From: Glandiceps talaboti
Lineage: Eukaryota > Hemichordata > Enteropneusta > Spengelidae
Assembly (NCBI RefSeq): GCF_964340395.1
Contig: NC_135561.1
Coordinates: 12,730,461 to 12,777,960 of the forward strand
Length of the DNA stretch: 47,500 bases
Direction of reading: 5' to 3'
The notes under the pieces are model-generated. The model was given only the letters and a program-made list of their open reading frames with translations. It was not told where the DNA came from and did not search any database. Numbering within the stretch: the stretch's first letter is position 1; the number at the start of each line of letters is the position of its first letter. Below, piece by piece: positions 1-11,884 of this stretch. A program made the translations under genes and the position numbers.

Positions 1-833
1 GCAGTAGTACAGATAGTTGTCACAGAATTAATGAAAATTCGAGAATTTCAGTATTTAAAATGTCGAAATTACTGTCAGCTAAACTTTTAAAATATTAATA
101 ATAATATAATGATAAGCTTAACATGATATAACTCAGACGACCAGGAGGTGGTTAGTCATCTATTTTAAATTTTCAAAGAAAAAAGTTCAAATTTGTATTT
201 GAATTGCATTGGTGCCAACTAATGTTTTCTAGTCATTCAAATCATTGAAACTGGTGAACTTTGGGTTTCATTTATGACCAAAACAATGCTTACACATTGA
301 ATGAGAATCATCGTAGACTAGACACATGTTTCTATAATTGTTTATTTTCCATGGCTACAGTGAAATTAACTATATTTTATATTTTAATAGTTGTTATCTT
401 TTTACCTGTAAAATCATGTTGGCATATGAACATAGTTGGTTTTTACTGCCGATGTTTTCCAATTAATCTCATCTGCCGTTTTTTTTTATATCATTATATT
501 TTGATAATTGTAAAATTCTATGTCTAATAGTAGAGTAATTCGCAATGTAGATGGATATGTTTTATAATTATATTTCAGCTGTAAGTATACATACAGTTGT
601 TGAAAAGGCATCCTTAAAACATTTGGCAGGCTCTAAAATCACACATGATATCGATGTTTTATTTACATTACGTTATTTGTTTTACAATAAAATGAAAATA
701 ATATCAATAATATTACTAAGTAGTTTTTATATGTGCAAATCCATCTCTATTTCGACGTAATCAGTGTGTACATCATGCGTAGAGCAACTAAAATGTGCAA
801 AGTATAATATATTTTCTTTCTTTTTTTTCTCAG

Positions 834-845
834 AGGAGTATAGAG
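834..845 (+). CDS. Candidate 12-nt microexon of the coiled-coil gene
   Basis: A long polypyrimidine tract ending CTCAG (829-833) is followed by 12 bases, AGGAGTATAGAG, and then a consensus donor GTAAGT at 846. The exon would be phase-neutral and encode RSIE, which fits a charged coiled-coil protein. No flanking exon could be paired with certainty, so this is a splice-signal prediction only. Confidence 0.3.
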
Positions 846-1627
846 GTAAGTTGTATATGATGCTAGTAATTGTGTCTAATAATCATTAACACATGTGTAC
901 ATACACACTATAATTGGCATTTTCCAAGTCCAATAATTTATTTCTCTTTTATTAAATTTAAGTATGCAAGTTGATTACACCAGATTATTATATGTAGTAT
1001 TGCTATCAAAGTTTCGTGTGATGAAAGTTTATAATTATATGGATATCAACATTTTAATCATCTATATCAGGATGTCATGTGATATGATTTAGCAATACCT
1101 TATGTACATTGTCCAATTGTTTTATTGATTTCTATTTCCATACTTCTAGAATATTGTATATTTCTTTTATCGTTATAATTGTAATGTATGTTATACATTG
1201 TAATACATATCTAAAGACTCTTAGCAGAATGGAACCAGTATGACTAGTTAACTGTCTAACCAATTGATTTGTTTACTTCTTATTACAGCACATATAATAC
1301 AACTTGAAGAGATGTCGAGAGTATCCTTTAGAACTGTCTAGATAATTTATTTCATCCTAGTTAACCAACAAGAACAAATCCAATATTTTATGAAAATATA
1401 TCGAGTCTCCAGAATGATTACAAACCCGACAAGAAAGAATATTACTCCTTTGGCATATTTGCAAGTAAATCTTTATTTTCCGTTCACGAGAGAATCACTC
1501 CATAATTAGGAAAACACTGTTTACGTTCCATAAGCATTTTTGTATCTTTTGGCAATTTCACAAATAATCAAGGTCAAGAAAGGAGGAAAGATATAATGAT
1601 CACCTAATTATTAGAGGCAAACAAAAA

Positions 1628-1653
1628 TGTGTGTATGTGTGTATGTATGTATG

Positions 1654-1687
<34 letters not shown>

Positions 1688-1742
1688 TGTATGTATGTAT
1701 GTATGTATGTGTGTGTGTGTGCTTCCGTCCGTCCGCCCCTCG

Positions 1743-1793
<51 letters not shown>

Positions 1794-1796
1794 GAT
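1628..1796. repeat. (TATG)n and (GT)n microsatellites
   Basis: A GTAT-type tetranucleotide array (about 1636-1711) is followed by a short CG-containing spacer and a (GT)n run (about 1745-1792). Open frames across it are repeat artefacts. Confidence 0.95.
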
Positions 1797-1923
1797 GCAT
1801 GCATGAATTCATGTAGTTACGTAGGTAGGTATATAGGGGGGTAGGTAGGTGGGAATTTCAAGGCGGAAACATATATGATTGTAGACATTGTAGACATAAT
1901 TTGATGCCTTGACTATAATTTAG

Positions 1924-2254
1924 GATACAACCAAGAAATCACCAGAAGAGTTGGAAACAATGAACGTAGAAGTGGAAACAATGAGAGCAGATGCTGAAGA
2001 ACAAACAGAGAAAATAGACGAGGACATAGAAGTGATTAACACACAACTGGGGATGAAGGTAAAAAAGATGCTATATTATCTAAATTGTTTAATCTATTGC
2101 TTTCATGTATATTCTTGTTTGTTTGTTTGTTTGTTTGTTTGTTTGTCTGTCTTACCGTCCATATGTCTTTCTCTGCCTATTCATCCGTCTGTCTATATCT
2201 GTCTGTCTGACCACCTACCCATCCATCAATCAGTCTGCCTGTCTCAGTCTATGC

Positions 2255-2314
<60 letters not shown>

Positions 2315-2500
2315 GCCTGCCTCCCCTCATGTATGTCTGTCCACCTATCCATCCGTAAGTCAGTCGGTCAGTCAGTCAGTCAGTCAGTCAGTTAGTCAGT
2401 CTGTCTGTCTGTCTGTCTTCAATGCATCCGTCTGTTTGTTTGTTTGTTTGTTTGTTTGTTTGTTTGTTTGTTTGTCTGTCTGTCTGGCTGTCTGCCTGCC

Positions 2501-2551
<51 letters not shown>

Positions 2552-4133
2552 TTCTGTGTCTGTCTGTTTTTCTGGACGTCTAACTACATTTAATTTCATA
2601 AACTGTTACATGTATAGGAGAGGAGAATGGAAGAGTTGGAAGTAAAACTGAGATACAAGACAGAGGAGGAGATTGATCGTCAAATACAACAATTACAAGA
2701 TGAACTTGAGAAGAAAACAATGACTCCTGGTGATAGGATTAAACTGAATGATGAGATTGGCAATTTAAACAAATCTAAGGAAATGTTAAAGTAAGACAAT
2801 CTACTTTAAAATGTGTGTAACATTCATATTATTATACAACTAACTACAACAATGCTCGACCAACTATATCTCTTAGTTTGTCTCAAGCTGTGCTAAAACC
2901 ACCTACTAGCAGCATTAGTTTCTCTATTGACTACAGTGTAATCTTTCACTTCCTGATGTTTAGTTGTAAACAAATTGTTGATAAGACCAGGGCTGGTTAC
3001 TAGTTACTACACATACAATATGACACACATACACTCACTCACTTCACTCAGACAAATAATGAAACAACTCAAACATTTGATGTTAAATTAGCAACTAGAA
3101 CACAATACAACATTGAATCTTCGTTTGTTATACCAGATTAGATATTCCACAGTGTTGCTATTCTGAAGACTGTACTGAAAACACCACTGGTGAAATGTAC
3201 ACATCAGGGAGTGACTGTGATCAATAGGGAAACAAATGCTGCTAGTAGATAGTTTTAGCACAGCTTGAGACAAACTAAGAGATACAGCTGGTCGAACATC
3301 ATTGTAGTACCTTGCGGTGGCTCGAAAAACAATGACTACATGCTCAGTATGGTCCTATCAGTGATAAAATTTGGTTTAGTTATTTTCAAAGCCAATTATA
3401 GATCTGTGATAATATGTTACCCGATATTTGTACACATCTGATAGCAAGTTTGAATAATAACATCAATATTTTAACAGTCACTGTAATACGCAGAATTGAT
3501 CCGACGACAGTGGCAAGTATATATTTTGTACATGTAATTCATAAATTGTATTTTGTGGTAGTAATTAATAACTATTAATTTACATATTAATAGAGAGTAC
3601 CAAGCATTAAAAGATGAAGCAGAATCAGACAGGTTGAAGCAATCTAGTATGGCACAAGAGAAAGAGGTAATTATTGAAAGCTATCAATTTTGTAGGAAAG
3701 ATACAAACTTCATAGTCATTGTATTAACTTGACTTCATTTACAAAACTGTCTGGCTTCATATACAAAACCAGTCAATGCAGTTAGTGCAGCTGTACCAAC
3801 ATGTATGCTACAGGGGGATAAGTTTGCATGTGTTATCGGGTTTGTTATGGATGGCGCTTTGGAAGTCGAAGAATCCCATTATTCATAAAAACTTTACATG
3901 AGTTATGATACCCACCCTCTAGACATATTGTCAAATGTATTTGGCAGGGTAGATTATCTGTGCATACACAACATGTCTTCCTAGCTGAACTACAATATTG
4001 AATAATTATTTGCTTGTTTGGTATTTTACAGATGTTTCATGAGAAGGCAGACAGACTGAAAGATATTGAAGACAGGATTCATCACAGCCTTGGTAGAATG
4101 ACATTAAAGGAAGAAGAAGACTGGGCTCGATGA
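1924..4133 (+). CDS. Coiled-coil protein resembling the BFR1 family, 3' part
   Basis: Four exons join in one frame: 1924-2058, 2618-2790, 3594-3666 and 4032-4133 (TGA). All have AG acceptors and GT donors; the intron phases are 0, 2 and 0. The product is highly charged and helical. The second exon carries an [20 protein letters not shown] segment followed by a [18 protein letters not shown] block. This pattern (ID..I..LE......TM, then a K/E-rich EI..L repeat) resembles the BFR1 nuclear-segregation/mRNP-associated family. The protein ends in KEEEDWAR. There is no membrane segment. The 5' end lies upstream, in or beyond the first 1.9 kb, so start and full length are unknown. An mRNP or ER-associated role is inferred from family resemblance only; a generic coiled-coil protein remains possible. 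Confidence 0.78.
2114..2560. repeat. (GTTT)n, (GTCT)n and (CAGT)n microsatellites in an intron
   Basis: Successive GTTT, GTCT and CAGT arrays, repeated as two blocks (about 2114-2330 and 2360-2550), fill the intron between the 1924 and 2618 exons. Cys/Leu/Ser-rich frames here are artefacts. Confidence 0.95.
2847..3304. mobile_element. Foldback MITE with TA target duplication
   Basis: Two arms of about 100 bp (2847-2960 and about 3205-3304) are reverse complements with scattered mismatches. The outer ends share CAA..ATG.TCGACCA (13 of 16 bases match). Both ends abut TA (2845-2846 and 3305-3306), as expected of Tc1/mariner-type non-autonomous elements. It sits in the intron between the second and third exons and has no coding capacity. 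Confidence 0.8.
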
Positions 4134-4162
4134 AAACAAACAGATCAAAGTAAACTTTCTGT

Positions 4163-4488
4163 AATAAATCATTTGAATTTTGAAGTTTACTTTCAGTGAA
4201 AAGTAGTTTTCATTGGTGATTGTATCTAATGTTACAATTTCTATGTTCAAATGCGAAATCAGATATCTGGTCATTGTCAAGAACCATTTATCATTCGTTA
4301 TTAGAATGACTTTTAGATGTACTTCACTTAGATTTTGATTAGCAGCTTATTTGTGCAGTGTGGGATATCTTTTAATTAACATGGTCATATGTATGAGAAT
4401 GGGATATTTAGTTTGGATTTTTAATAGATACTTGAGAAAAAACTATTTGAAATAATATATACTACGTCCTTGTTTGTAAATCAATAAA
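4163..4488 (+). terminator. Candidate poly(A) signals of the coiled-coil gene
   Basis: AATAAA occurs at 4163-4168, only 30 bases after the TGA, and again at 4483-4488. Either could end the transcript. Confidence 0.5.
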
Positions 4489-5024
4489 TTCCGAAACATT
4501 AAAAATATGTATAAAAGGTTTGTTATTTTACTTACTACACAATCATGGCTATTTTATTGTCACTGATTTTTGCATTTTATTTGCCATATTTTCTATGTTT
4601 TAGAGTATTTTGATAACATTTAGTCATGTAGTGATTGTCATATACTTGATATTTCATTCGTTTTTCTCTTTACCAATACAGCAGTTTTGTTTTCATTATA
4701 TTTAGAGTTTGCTTGTAGTGAACCAGAAATCATTATCAATATTTCACAAATGATTCAGTATTCCAATATATACATTCATAGCTTGAACTATAACTACACC
4801 CCTCATGAAAATAGTGTGAGATAGTAATATTTTGATAATTAAAGTGAAATAAGTAAACACATTTCTTTGGCAATTTGTAGTTTCATAGTGAAGTATATTT
4901 GTAGTATTATATGCAAAATATCTTAAACTACAAAGTATTAAATTAATTTTATTTTTTATTTGTTGACAAGAAGTAATAGTTATTATACCATGCCTGAGCC
5001 AAGTTGAACAAAAAATATGGAATA

Positions 5025-5255
5025 TATACCCTGATCGTTTTACGTCATGACAACACACGTCTCTGTCACGATAACGCGTGTCTACGTCACTGACTCTGCT
5101 TTGTTTGAAATATGAGTCAAAACGTTCAAAATTGCCATTAATTTCTCCAATGATGCATATTTTTTCTATATTATTCTCCAATATTAATTGTTCTTCTTTC
5201 AGCTGGAAAATATGTGTGACCTAAGGGTTGTCACTACTTGTCTAGCAACTCGTAG
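5025..5255. mobile_element. Diverged copy of the TCTGGTCATTCTA-ended foldback family
   Basis: This stretch shares several blocks with the better preserved element at 24628-24985: a CATGACAAC block near the end, a GTCTACGTCAC block, a GAGTCAAAACGTTCAAA block and a GACCTAAGGGTTGTCACTA block. Terminal repeats are poorly kept. Confidence 0.55.
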
Positions 5256-5339
5256 TGACAACCCCCCCCCCCCCCCCATGTCACTCATATTGTCCTTGCC
5301 TGAATGAAAAAAATGGGAAATAACATCTAAATACCATTG

Positions 5340-5520
5340 GTGTCATATTGAACACATATTGCCAGGCCATGAGGGCTATAGCACCCGTTTAGGGACCGGA
5401 CAGAATTTACGGCAGGGGGGGGGCCTGGGGAGAAATTGGGGGGGCCATGAAAAAAATGGGAGGCTTGAAGGGGGGGCCATGAAAATTCTCATGGTTTGAA
5501 AGGGGGGGCCGCAAAATATT
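5340..5520. repeat. G-run dispersed repeat, copy A
   Basis: The copy contains ACACATATTGCC, GGGCTATAGCACCCG, GGGACCGGACAGAATTTACGG and repeated GGGGGGGCCATGAAA blocks. The same blocks recur, mostly in reverse orientation, at 8280-8575, and weaker copies lie near 20530-20650 and 32400-32560. Confidence 0.75.
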
Positions 5521-5759
5521 TTGTCATTGAAAAAAATTATATGTTAGAAAATTTAGCATTGCATGAGATAGCACTTGATATCGCCTTTAATATTGAATGT
5601 CTACACTTTCATTTATGTATTAACATGGAAGTGTGTACGTTTGTATGTACCTATTTAGTGAAGCATAAAAACACTACTCAAGATTAATTTGATACACCCT
5701 GAATCACTCTTATATACTCCAAGCTGTTCACACACACACACACACTTACACACACACAT

Positions 5760-6068
<309 letters not shown>

Positions 6069-6071
6069 TAA

Positions 6072-6233
6072 ACTACACTACATGGTAGGTATACATCAAG
6101 TACTAGTGACAGTGACAGTGAGAGTGACAGCGAATCAAATGAGTCTAGCCATCAAAAAGACCAGGATGGCTCCCTTATTGTTCAAACTAGATCAGGTAGA
6201 CTGGCTGGATCATGGAAACTTGCCTTTATATAA
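6072..6233 (+). pseudogene. Short Ser/Asp/Glu-rich reading frame, possible coding remnant
   Basis: A 53-codon frame begins after a stop at 6069-6071 and ends at TAA 6231-6233. It has an SDSDSESDSES-type acidic run followed by LIVQTRSGRLAGSWKLAFI. The mix of acidic repeats and a basic TRSGR tail looks more like protein than the surrounding DNA. TRSGR tails occur in retroelement integrase C-termini, but I cannot assign it. A possible donor (AG|GTAGAC) occurs at 6195-6200. No partner exon was found. Confidence 0.25.
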
Positions 6234-6289
6234 ATTCAAGATTATGAATAAAGGGATTGTATTGCAAAGGCTATTCATCATTGACACTG

Positions 6290-7450
6290 CAGTACCGTAG
6301 CCTGCGGGGGGGGGGCAAGGGGGGCAGCTGCCCCTCCTGAGATTTGGGGGGAAAAAAGCAAGAAAAAAAGCTACTTTTTGAATAGAGCTATTAAAATCGT
6401 TATTTACGTCGTGGCGATTCCTAGCATGCGCGATTTCAATGGATAGTTCACTAAAGTGACTGTACACTGACTCATGGCTAAAAGGATATTTCTTTATATT
6501 TTCTGACTAGTACATGTAACAATATACATTTGAGTCTATTCCAAATTATATAATATCTTATACAGTGGTCTACTTGGCTCTGATGTTGCATACAAGCATG
6601 AATTGAGATTAAATATCCAAGGTGCACTAAAAAGAATTGAACAAAAGTTTACGACCATCAAAAGTCTGAAAGTCTTGAAATTCTTTTTCGGGATTTTTTG
6701 GAAGGAAATTAAACTTCAGGAGAAGTCATTTACCATGTGCACATCCGCATAATATCTTTCAGCTTTGCCACAACAAAATACACTTCCAGATAATGTGTAA
6801 TACATAGCATAATTGTTTCAATTCTGGTATTTTATTATGTCTATGGTTTGATATTTTATGCCTTTAAATGGCCTCCTACACTGTCTTATTTTCAATTTTT
6901 TTTCACCTTTGGAGTTGTCTTCTTCCAATGCATCATTGTACCATATGATTTCATATCTCCACTGTAGTCACGGTGTAGTTGACAGAAGCCTGAGAAGGGG
7001 TGGCTAAAATAATGCTTGAGTTTCAATTGGTGGGGCTTAACATTTTTTGAGAAGAGAGGGAACTACACCATTTGTTTAACCGTAAATTGTGTACATTTCC
7101 TAAATGTAGCTATGCAGACAAATTACATGAGATAGTATCAAGATGACTGAATAAGTGCTATCTAAACTCGACCTGAATTATTTTGCTGTCATTATATATG
7201 GTTTGTTTTATCCTTGTCAAGCATTGTGAAAAAATGAAACCGACCTACTTACTCAATGTGATGGGTTAGGTTACCCGTTGACCAGCATTTTTTTCTGACC
7301 TTACATATATATAATTGCGTATGCTAAAATATGTATTATGTAAATTACAAGCAAATTTATGTAAATTAGCATTTTTCTAAATTTTAAATGCATGATTGCA
7401 CCAACACAAAGTTCTGTCCCCCTCGGCAATTTGGTCAGGCTACGGCCCTG
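6290..7450. mobile_element. Possible hAT-like non-autonomous element
   Basis: The left end CAGTACCGTAGCCTG (from 6290) and right end CAGGCTACGGCCCTG (to 7450) are near-perfect inverted repeats, each next to G- or C-rich runs. CACTG flanks both ends (6285-6289 and 7451-7455). CAGGGCCGTAG-type ends recall hAT MITEs, though only 5 bases of flanking duplication are clear instead of 8. The interior has no transposase frame. Confidence 0.55.
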
Positions 7451-8279
7451 CACTGCACTTCAAGCTTAATGTGAAGGTTTAGAAAACTGTGAGTAATACT
7501 CATCTGATCACTGTACAGTGTATTGAATACAATTCTGAATTTGCTGTCCCCATCATGAAGTCACAAATGCCTGACACTATAGGTTTAAATATGTATGGTT
7601 TTGGAACTGAAAGCATATTGATTACATCTAAGCATTCCACAACATTCTGAATTTCTTTGCACTTTCATGAAGTCACAAATGTCTTACATTTACATGTGTA
7701 TTGGTAATGCATTTGGTGTAGGAAAGTGAAAGCTATATTTTTCAGACCTAAGTGTGCATAAAATCCTTAGTTTGCTAGCACTTCATGACTACCACAAATG
7801 TCTGACATTAGATAGTTATTGTGTTATGAGTATAAATAGATATTTGAATACACTATGTAGGTGATGTGATGTCCTTAGATACTCCCAACAAATGTCCCCA
7901 CTACAGTTTTTCACAAATCACGCATGTGAATGTGTGTTTACTCTGTGTCTGTGTTTCTGAGTATGTATCAGTGAATGACAGTTAAAACCACCACATCAAA
8001 TGCCTTGGTATTAAGTGATGACTACTTATGGTGTCTAGTTGGGAAATAAACAAGATTATACCACATGTGTATGATTACATGTATAGTCAAAATGTTTTGT
8101 TTTGTTTTGTTTTCTAAAAAACTTCCTCTACAACTACTAAGTTGTTTGGGCTGAAATAGTAACATAATAGTAGTACCAAAAGAAATATTACAGTTGTGCT
8201 ACAGTAACAAAAAAATTTGTACTCTTTTTAGTTATTGTAGGGGGCAGGATATTATGCACTTTTTTTTTCTTTTTTCTTT

Positions 8280-8575
8280 TTTTTTGGGGGGGCCATGAAA
8301 TTTTTATACTTTTGAAAGGGGGGGCTGTGAAATTTTGGTCACAGTGGATGGGGGGGCCAGGAAAAAAACCAAGTCAGAGATAATTTCTCCCCAGGCCCCC
8401 CCCCTGCCGCAAATTCTGTCCGGTCCCTTATTACACCCGAGGGACTGTGAGTTACCAGAATCACATGCTATTTCCCGAGGCCAAAGGCCGAGGGAAATAG
8501 CATGTGATTCTGGTAACTCACAGTCACGAGGGGGTAATGAACGGGTGCTATAGCCCGAATATAGGCCAGGCAATA
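8280..8575. repeat. G-run dispersed repeat, copy B (inverted relative to copy A)
   Basis: Contains CTCCCCAGGCCCCCCC, GCAAATTCTGTCCGGTCCC, CGGGTGCTATAGCCCG and GGCAATATGTGTT, the reverse complements of blocks in copy A at 5340-5520. The two copies face each other about 2.8 kb apart. Copy B also carries a palindromic insertion that copy A lacks. Confidence 0.75.
8443..8525. repeat. Perfect 34-bp-arm palindrome
   Basis: Arms 8443-8476 and 8492-8525 are exact reverse complements, separated by a 15-base GC-rich loop (GAGGCCAAAGGCCGA). It interrupts copy B between GGGTGCTATAGC and GGTCCCTTA. Copy A (5375-5400) lacks it and serves as an empty site. Confidence 0.9.
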
Positions 8576-9469
8576 TGTGTTTTATAATATACCTCATGCC
8601 GTGTGAACTCGCGGTGGCAGACGACATCGTCAGAAGCTGCCATTTTGACCTGCTGTGAACGCGCGGTGGTCACGTGACCATGTAAAAGTTGATGGAACTA
8701 TTTCCCTAGGGAAATAGTCATTCTATTTTCTTATCACGTGACCGATTCTAGCGAATCATGGCACAGCATTATTACTAGGTATATTATAACTTAAACTACA
8801 TACTACCAATTATGTATTTTCTTTATAGCTAGAACTGTAACTGAATACTTGTAAAGATGATATTAGTTACTGTTTTGCCTTTCAATGTAATTTGCAGATA
8901 TAATAAAAAATGTTTGAAGCAAAGTTTTGTGTATGATTTTCTTTTCATTTAATTGTGATAGTGATACAAATGTCTAATATTTTGGGATACATATTAAAAT
9001 TGATTAGCGCACCAGTAGTCTTGAAGGTCTACTAAGACCAGTCGCCACTGCAAAGATGCATCACATGCCTCAAAATACCATGATACCATGTATTCTGTAC
9101 ACACAGAGCAGTTTGTATATACTACAGATATATGCTCAGTGGGATTGTTGTCACTTAACCATCCCCTGGCGAGGGTAGTCTCTCTTCTATAAAATCACTC
9201 ACATTTAAAGAGGTCTACATGTCTACAGCTTTTGTCGTTTTAGGAAGAAAATGTTATTTCAAATGATAAAACAAGCAGCAACGTAATAACATGAGCTAAG
9301 TCACCTAATGCAATGAATCTTAGAACCGGATTTTGTCAATTGTATTGAAGGGGAAGACATTGGTAAATGAATCATCCAATTGCAGTACTCATGGACACAA
9401 TCTCTATTCGGATCACACGAGAATTCTGATTTGTAGGTATTGTAGTTTCAATTTGTGTTGTGTAGTTTG

Positions 9470-9876
<407 letters not shown>

Positions 9877-9943
9877 AGAGTGTCAGAATGTCCTAATGCT
9901 TTGTTACAACATGATGCTTATGGAGTATCCTGCTAAGGTTTGA

Positions 9944-11849
9944 TCAGGATTTGGGTGGATAATATCGGAACACAGGATCCATTGGTTTAGTGTCAGTGAC
10001 GAGACTAAAATCTTCATCCCAGTCTCCATCATAAGCTTGATCACCATGTATGTGTCTATCATTGCTATAGGTACAAAGGCAGTCATCTTGTGTTGGGTTT
10101 TGTGTCTCCACGTTTGCCCATTTCCTTTCAAAATTATTTCCAGTATTATTATGCAATGCATTTGTTGTTAGTTTTGGCTCTACGCATTGATACCAATCTT
10201 CTGGAATAAGTGTTGTGTGGTTTTCATGGCATTGGGTCATGTGTCTTGGAGAATACATACTTGTTGGCTGATTGCTTGTTTGATGGTTGTGTTGAAGTTT
10301 ATATTCATTATGTGAGTGTGGCAGTACTGTCTGGTGACAATTGCTAGGAATTTCTTGGGATGATACAAGAGAGTGCCAATGATTTCCAACGATACCATTA
10401 TGTTGTAATTGCAGCCTAAAATCTAGGTCACTGGGAGCGGAGATAGACCTTTGCAAAGGCACACCTGAACACCACTGGGACATGTGATGATGTTGATAAT
10501 CACGTTGGCCCTGCTGGCTGATAACTTGTCCAGGTTGTGTCTTGTTTCTCTGCATGTTTGGATTGTCACTTTGTTGTCGTCCATGTATGTCTATGCTTAT
10601 ATTCAGTCCCCAATCTGGTGGTCCACTTCTATAATCTGTGTGTCCAACTGTTCCCTTTGACCACTCCACTATGTCATTATCACGTATTTCTCGGTGTTCA
10701 TGAGAATGAACGCATTGCCTTGGTACTGCTGGTGGTATTATTGATGAGTTCACAGTTTCATTAGGTGTTACATCTTTGGGGTAATTACCTTTACAAGTTG
10801 TATTTTCATGCTCTTTATCTATTTCTGGTCCACTTATTGTATCAACACCACTGTCATCTACATCACCATTCTCCCTCTGAATCACAACACGACTGTCTCC
10901 AGGTGGTCCTGAATGATACAACAGAACCAAATGTAAACTGACTGACGTCAATGAAGGCAAAACCTTTAGATCTCTATATCTATGCACATTAATGGACTAT
11001 TTCCTGGTTTTGGAGCACATGATTCAGAAACCCGGGAATGGTCTATTGTTGTAATGCAAACTTCTGAGACATAACTACAGTACATTAATTATACCAGACT
11101 ACATGAAATTTGAAGCTTGAAACATACATATGATAGTGCCTAATTACCGAGAATCACTTATAAATGCAAGTGAATCATCAACAAAGTTTACATGACACAT
11201 GGATATACAAAATTACATGCAATTTGAAGCATATGCTATTAACATAATGACTAATAATCAAAGCTCGTTATTTTTGCAAAGTATCATTAATATTCATAGG
11301 ATGTTTACCAATGTCTAGTCAGTTCTAGCCATTATCTTAATTAATGTGTATAATTTTCCGTTTGAAAAGAGTCAGTCATTTCTTGACAAATTGATGTGTA
11401 CACACATACATACATACATACATACATACATACATACATACATACATACATACACACATACACACATACATACATACATACATACATACACACATACATA
11501 CATTACATACGTACGTACATACATACATGCATGCACGCATACACACATACATACATACATACATACATACATACATACACACATACATACATACATACAT
11601 ACATACATACACACACATACATACACACACATACATACATTACATACGTACGTACGTACGTACATACATACATACATGCATGCACGCATACATACATACA
11701 TACATACATACATACATACACACACATACATACATACATATACATACATACACACATACATACATACATACATACATACATACATACATACATACATACA
11801 CACACATACACATACATACATACATACATACATACATACATACATACAT

Positions 11850-11884
<35 letters not shown>

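Larger units (their letters stand above)
1..1923. other. Upstream or intronic DNA of the first gene
   Basis: AT-rich DNA with no convincing long reading frame. It probably holds introns and perhaps small 5' exons of the coiled-coil gene that begins to be readable at 1924. A second possible small exon lies near 1290 (after a TTATTACAG acceptor), with a short readable stretch containing QLEEMSR and a possible donor at GA|GTATCC. Its phase would join the 1924 exon, but support is weak. Confidence 0.4.

Noticed and set aside
4744-5181. 145-codon minus-strand frame
   Set aside because: It overlaps a foldback-family fragment and AT-rich DNA, with no splice partners and no recognisable composition.
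10330-10420. Second RHIM in the CARD gene (NGIVGNHWHS segment)
   Set aside because: It lacks the invariant Gln of the (I/V)Q(I/V/L)G tetrad and the downstream N-x-M spacing.
9944-10987. Calling the minus-strand CARD gene MAVS
   Set aside because: No C-terminal membrane segment and no clear TRAF-binding motif (PxQxS/T or PxExxD/aromatic) could be found, and its CARD is closest by eye to the adjacent receptor's.
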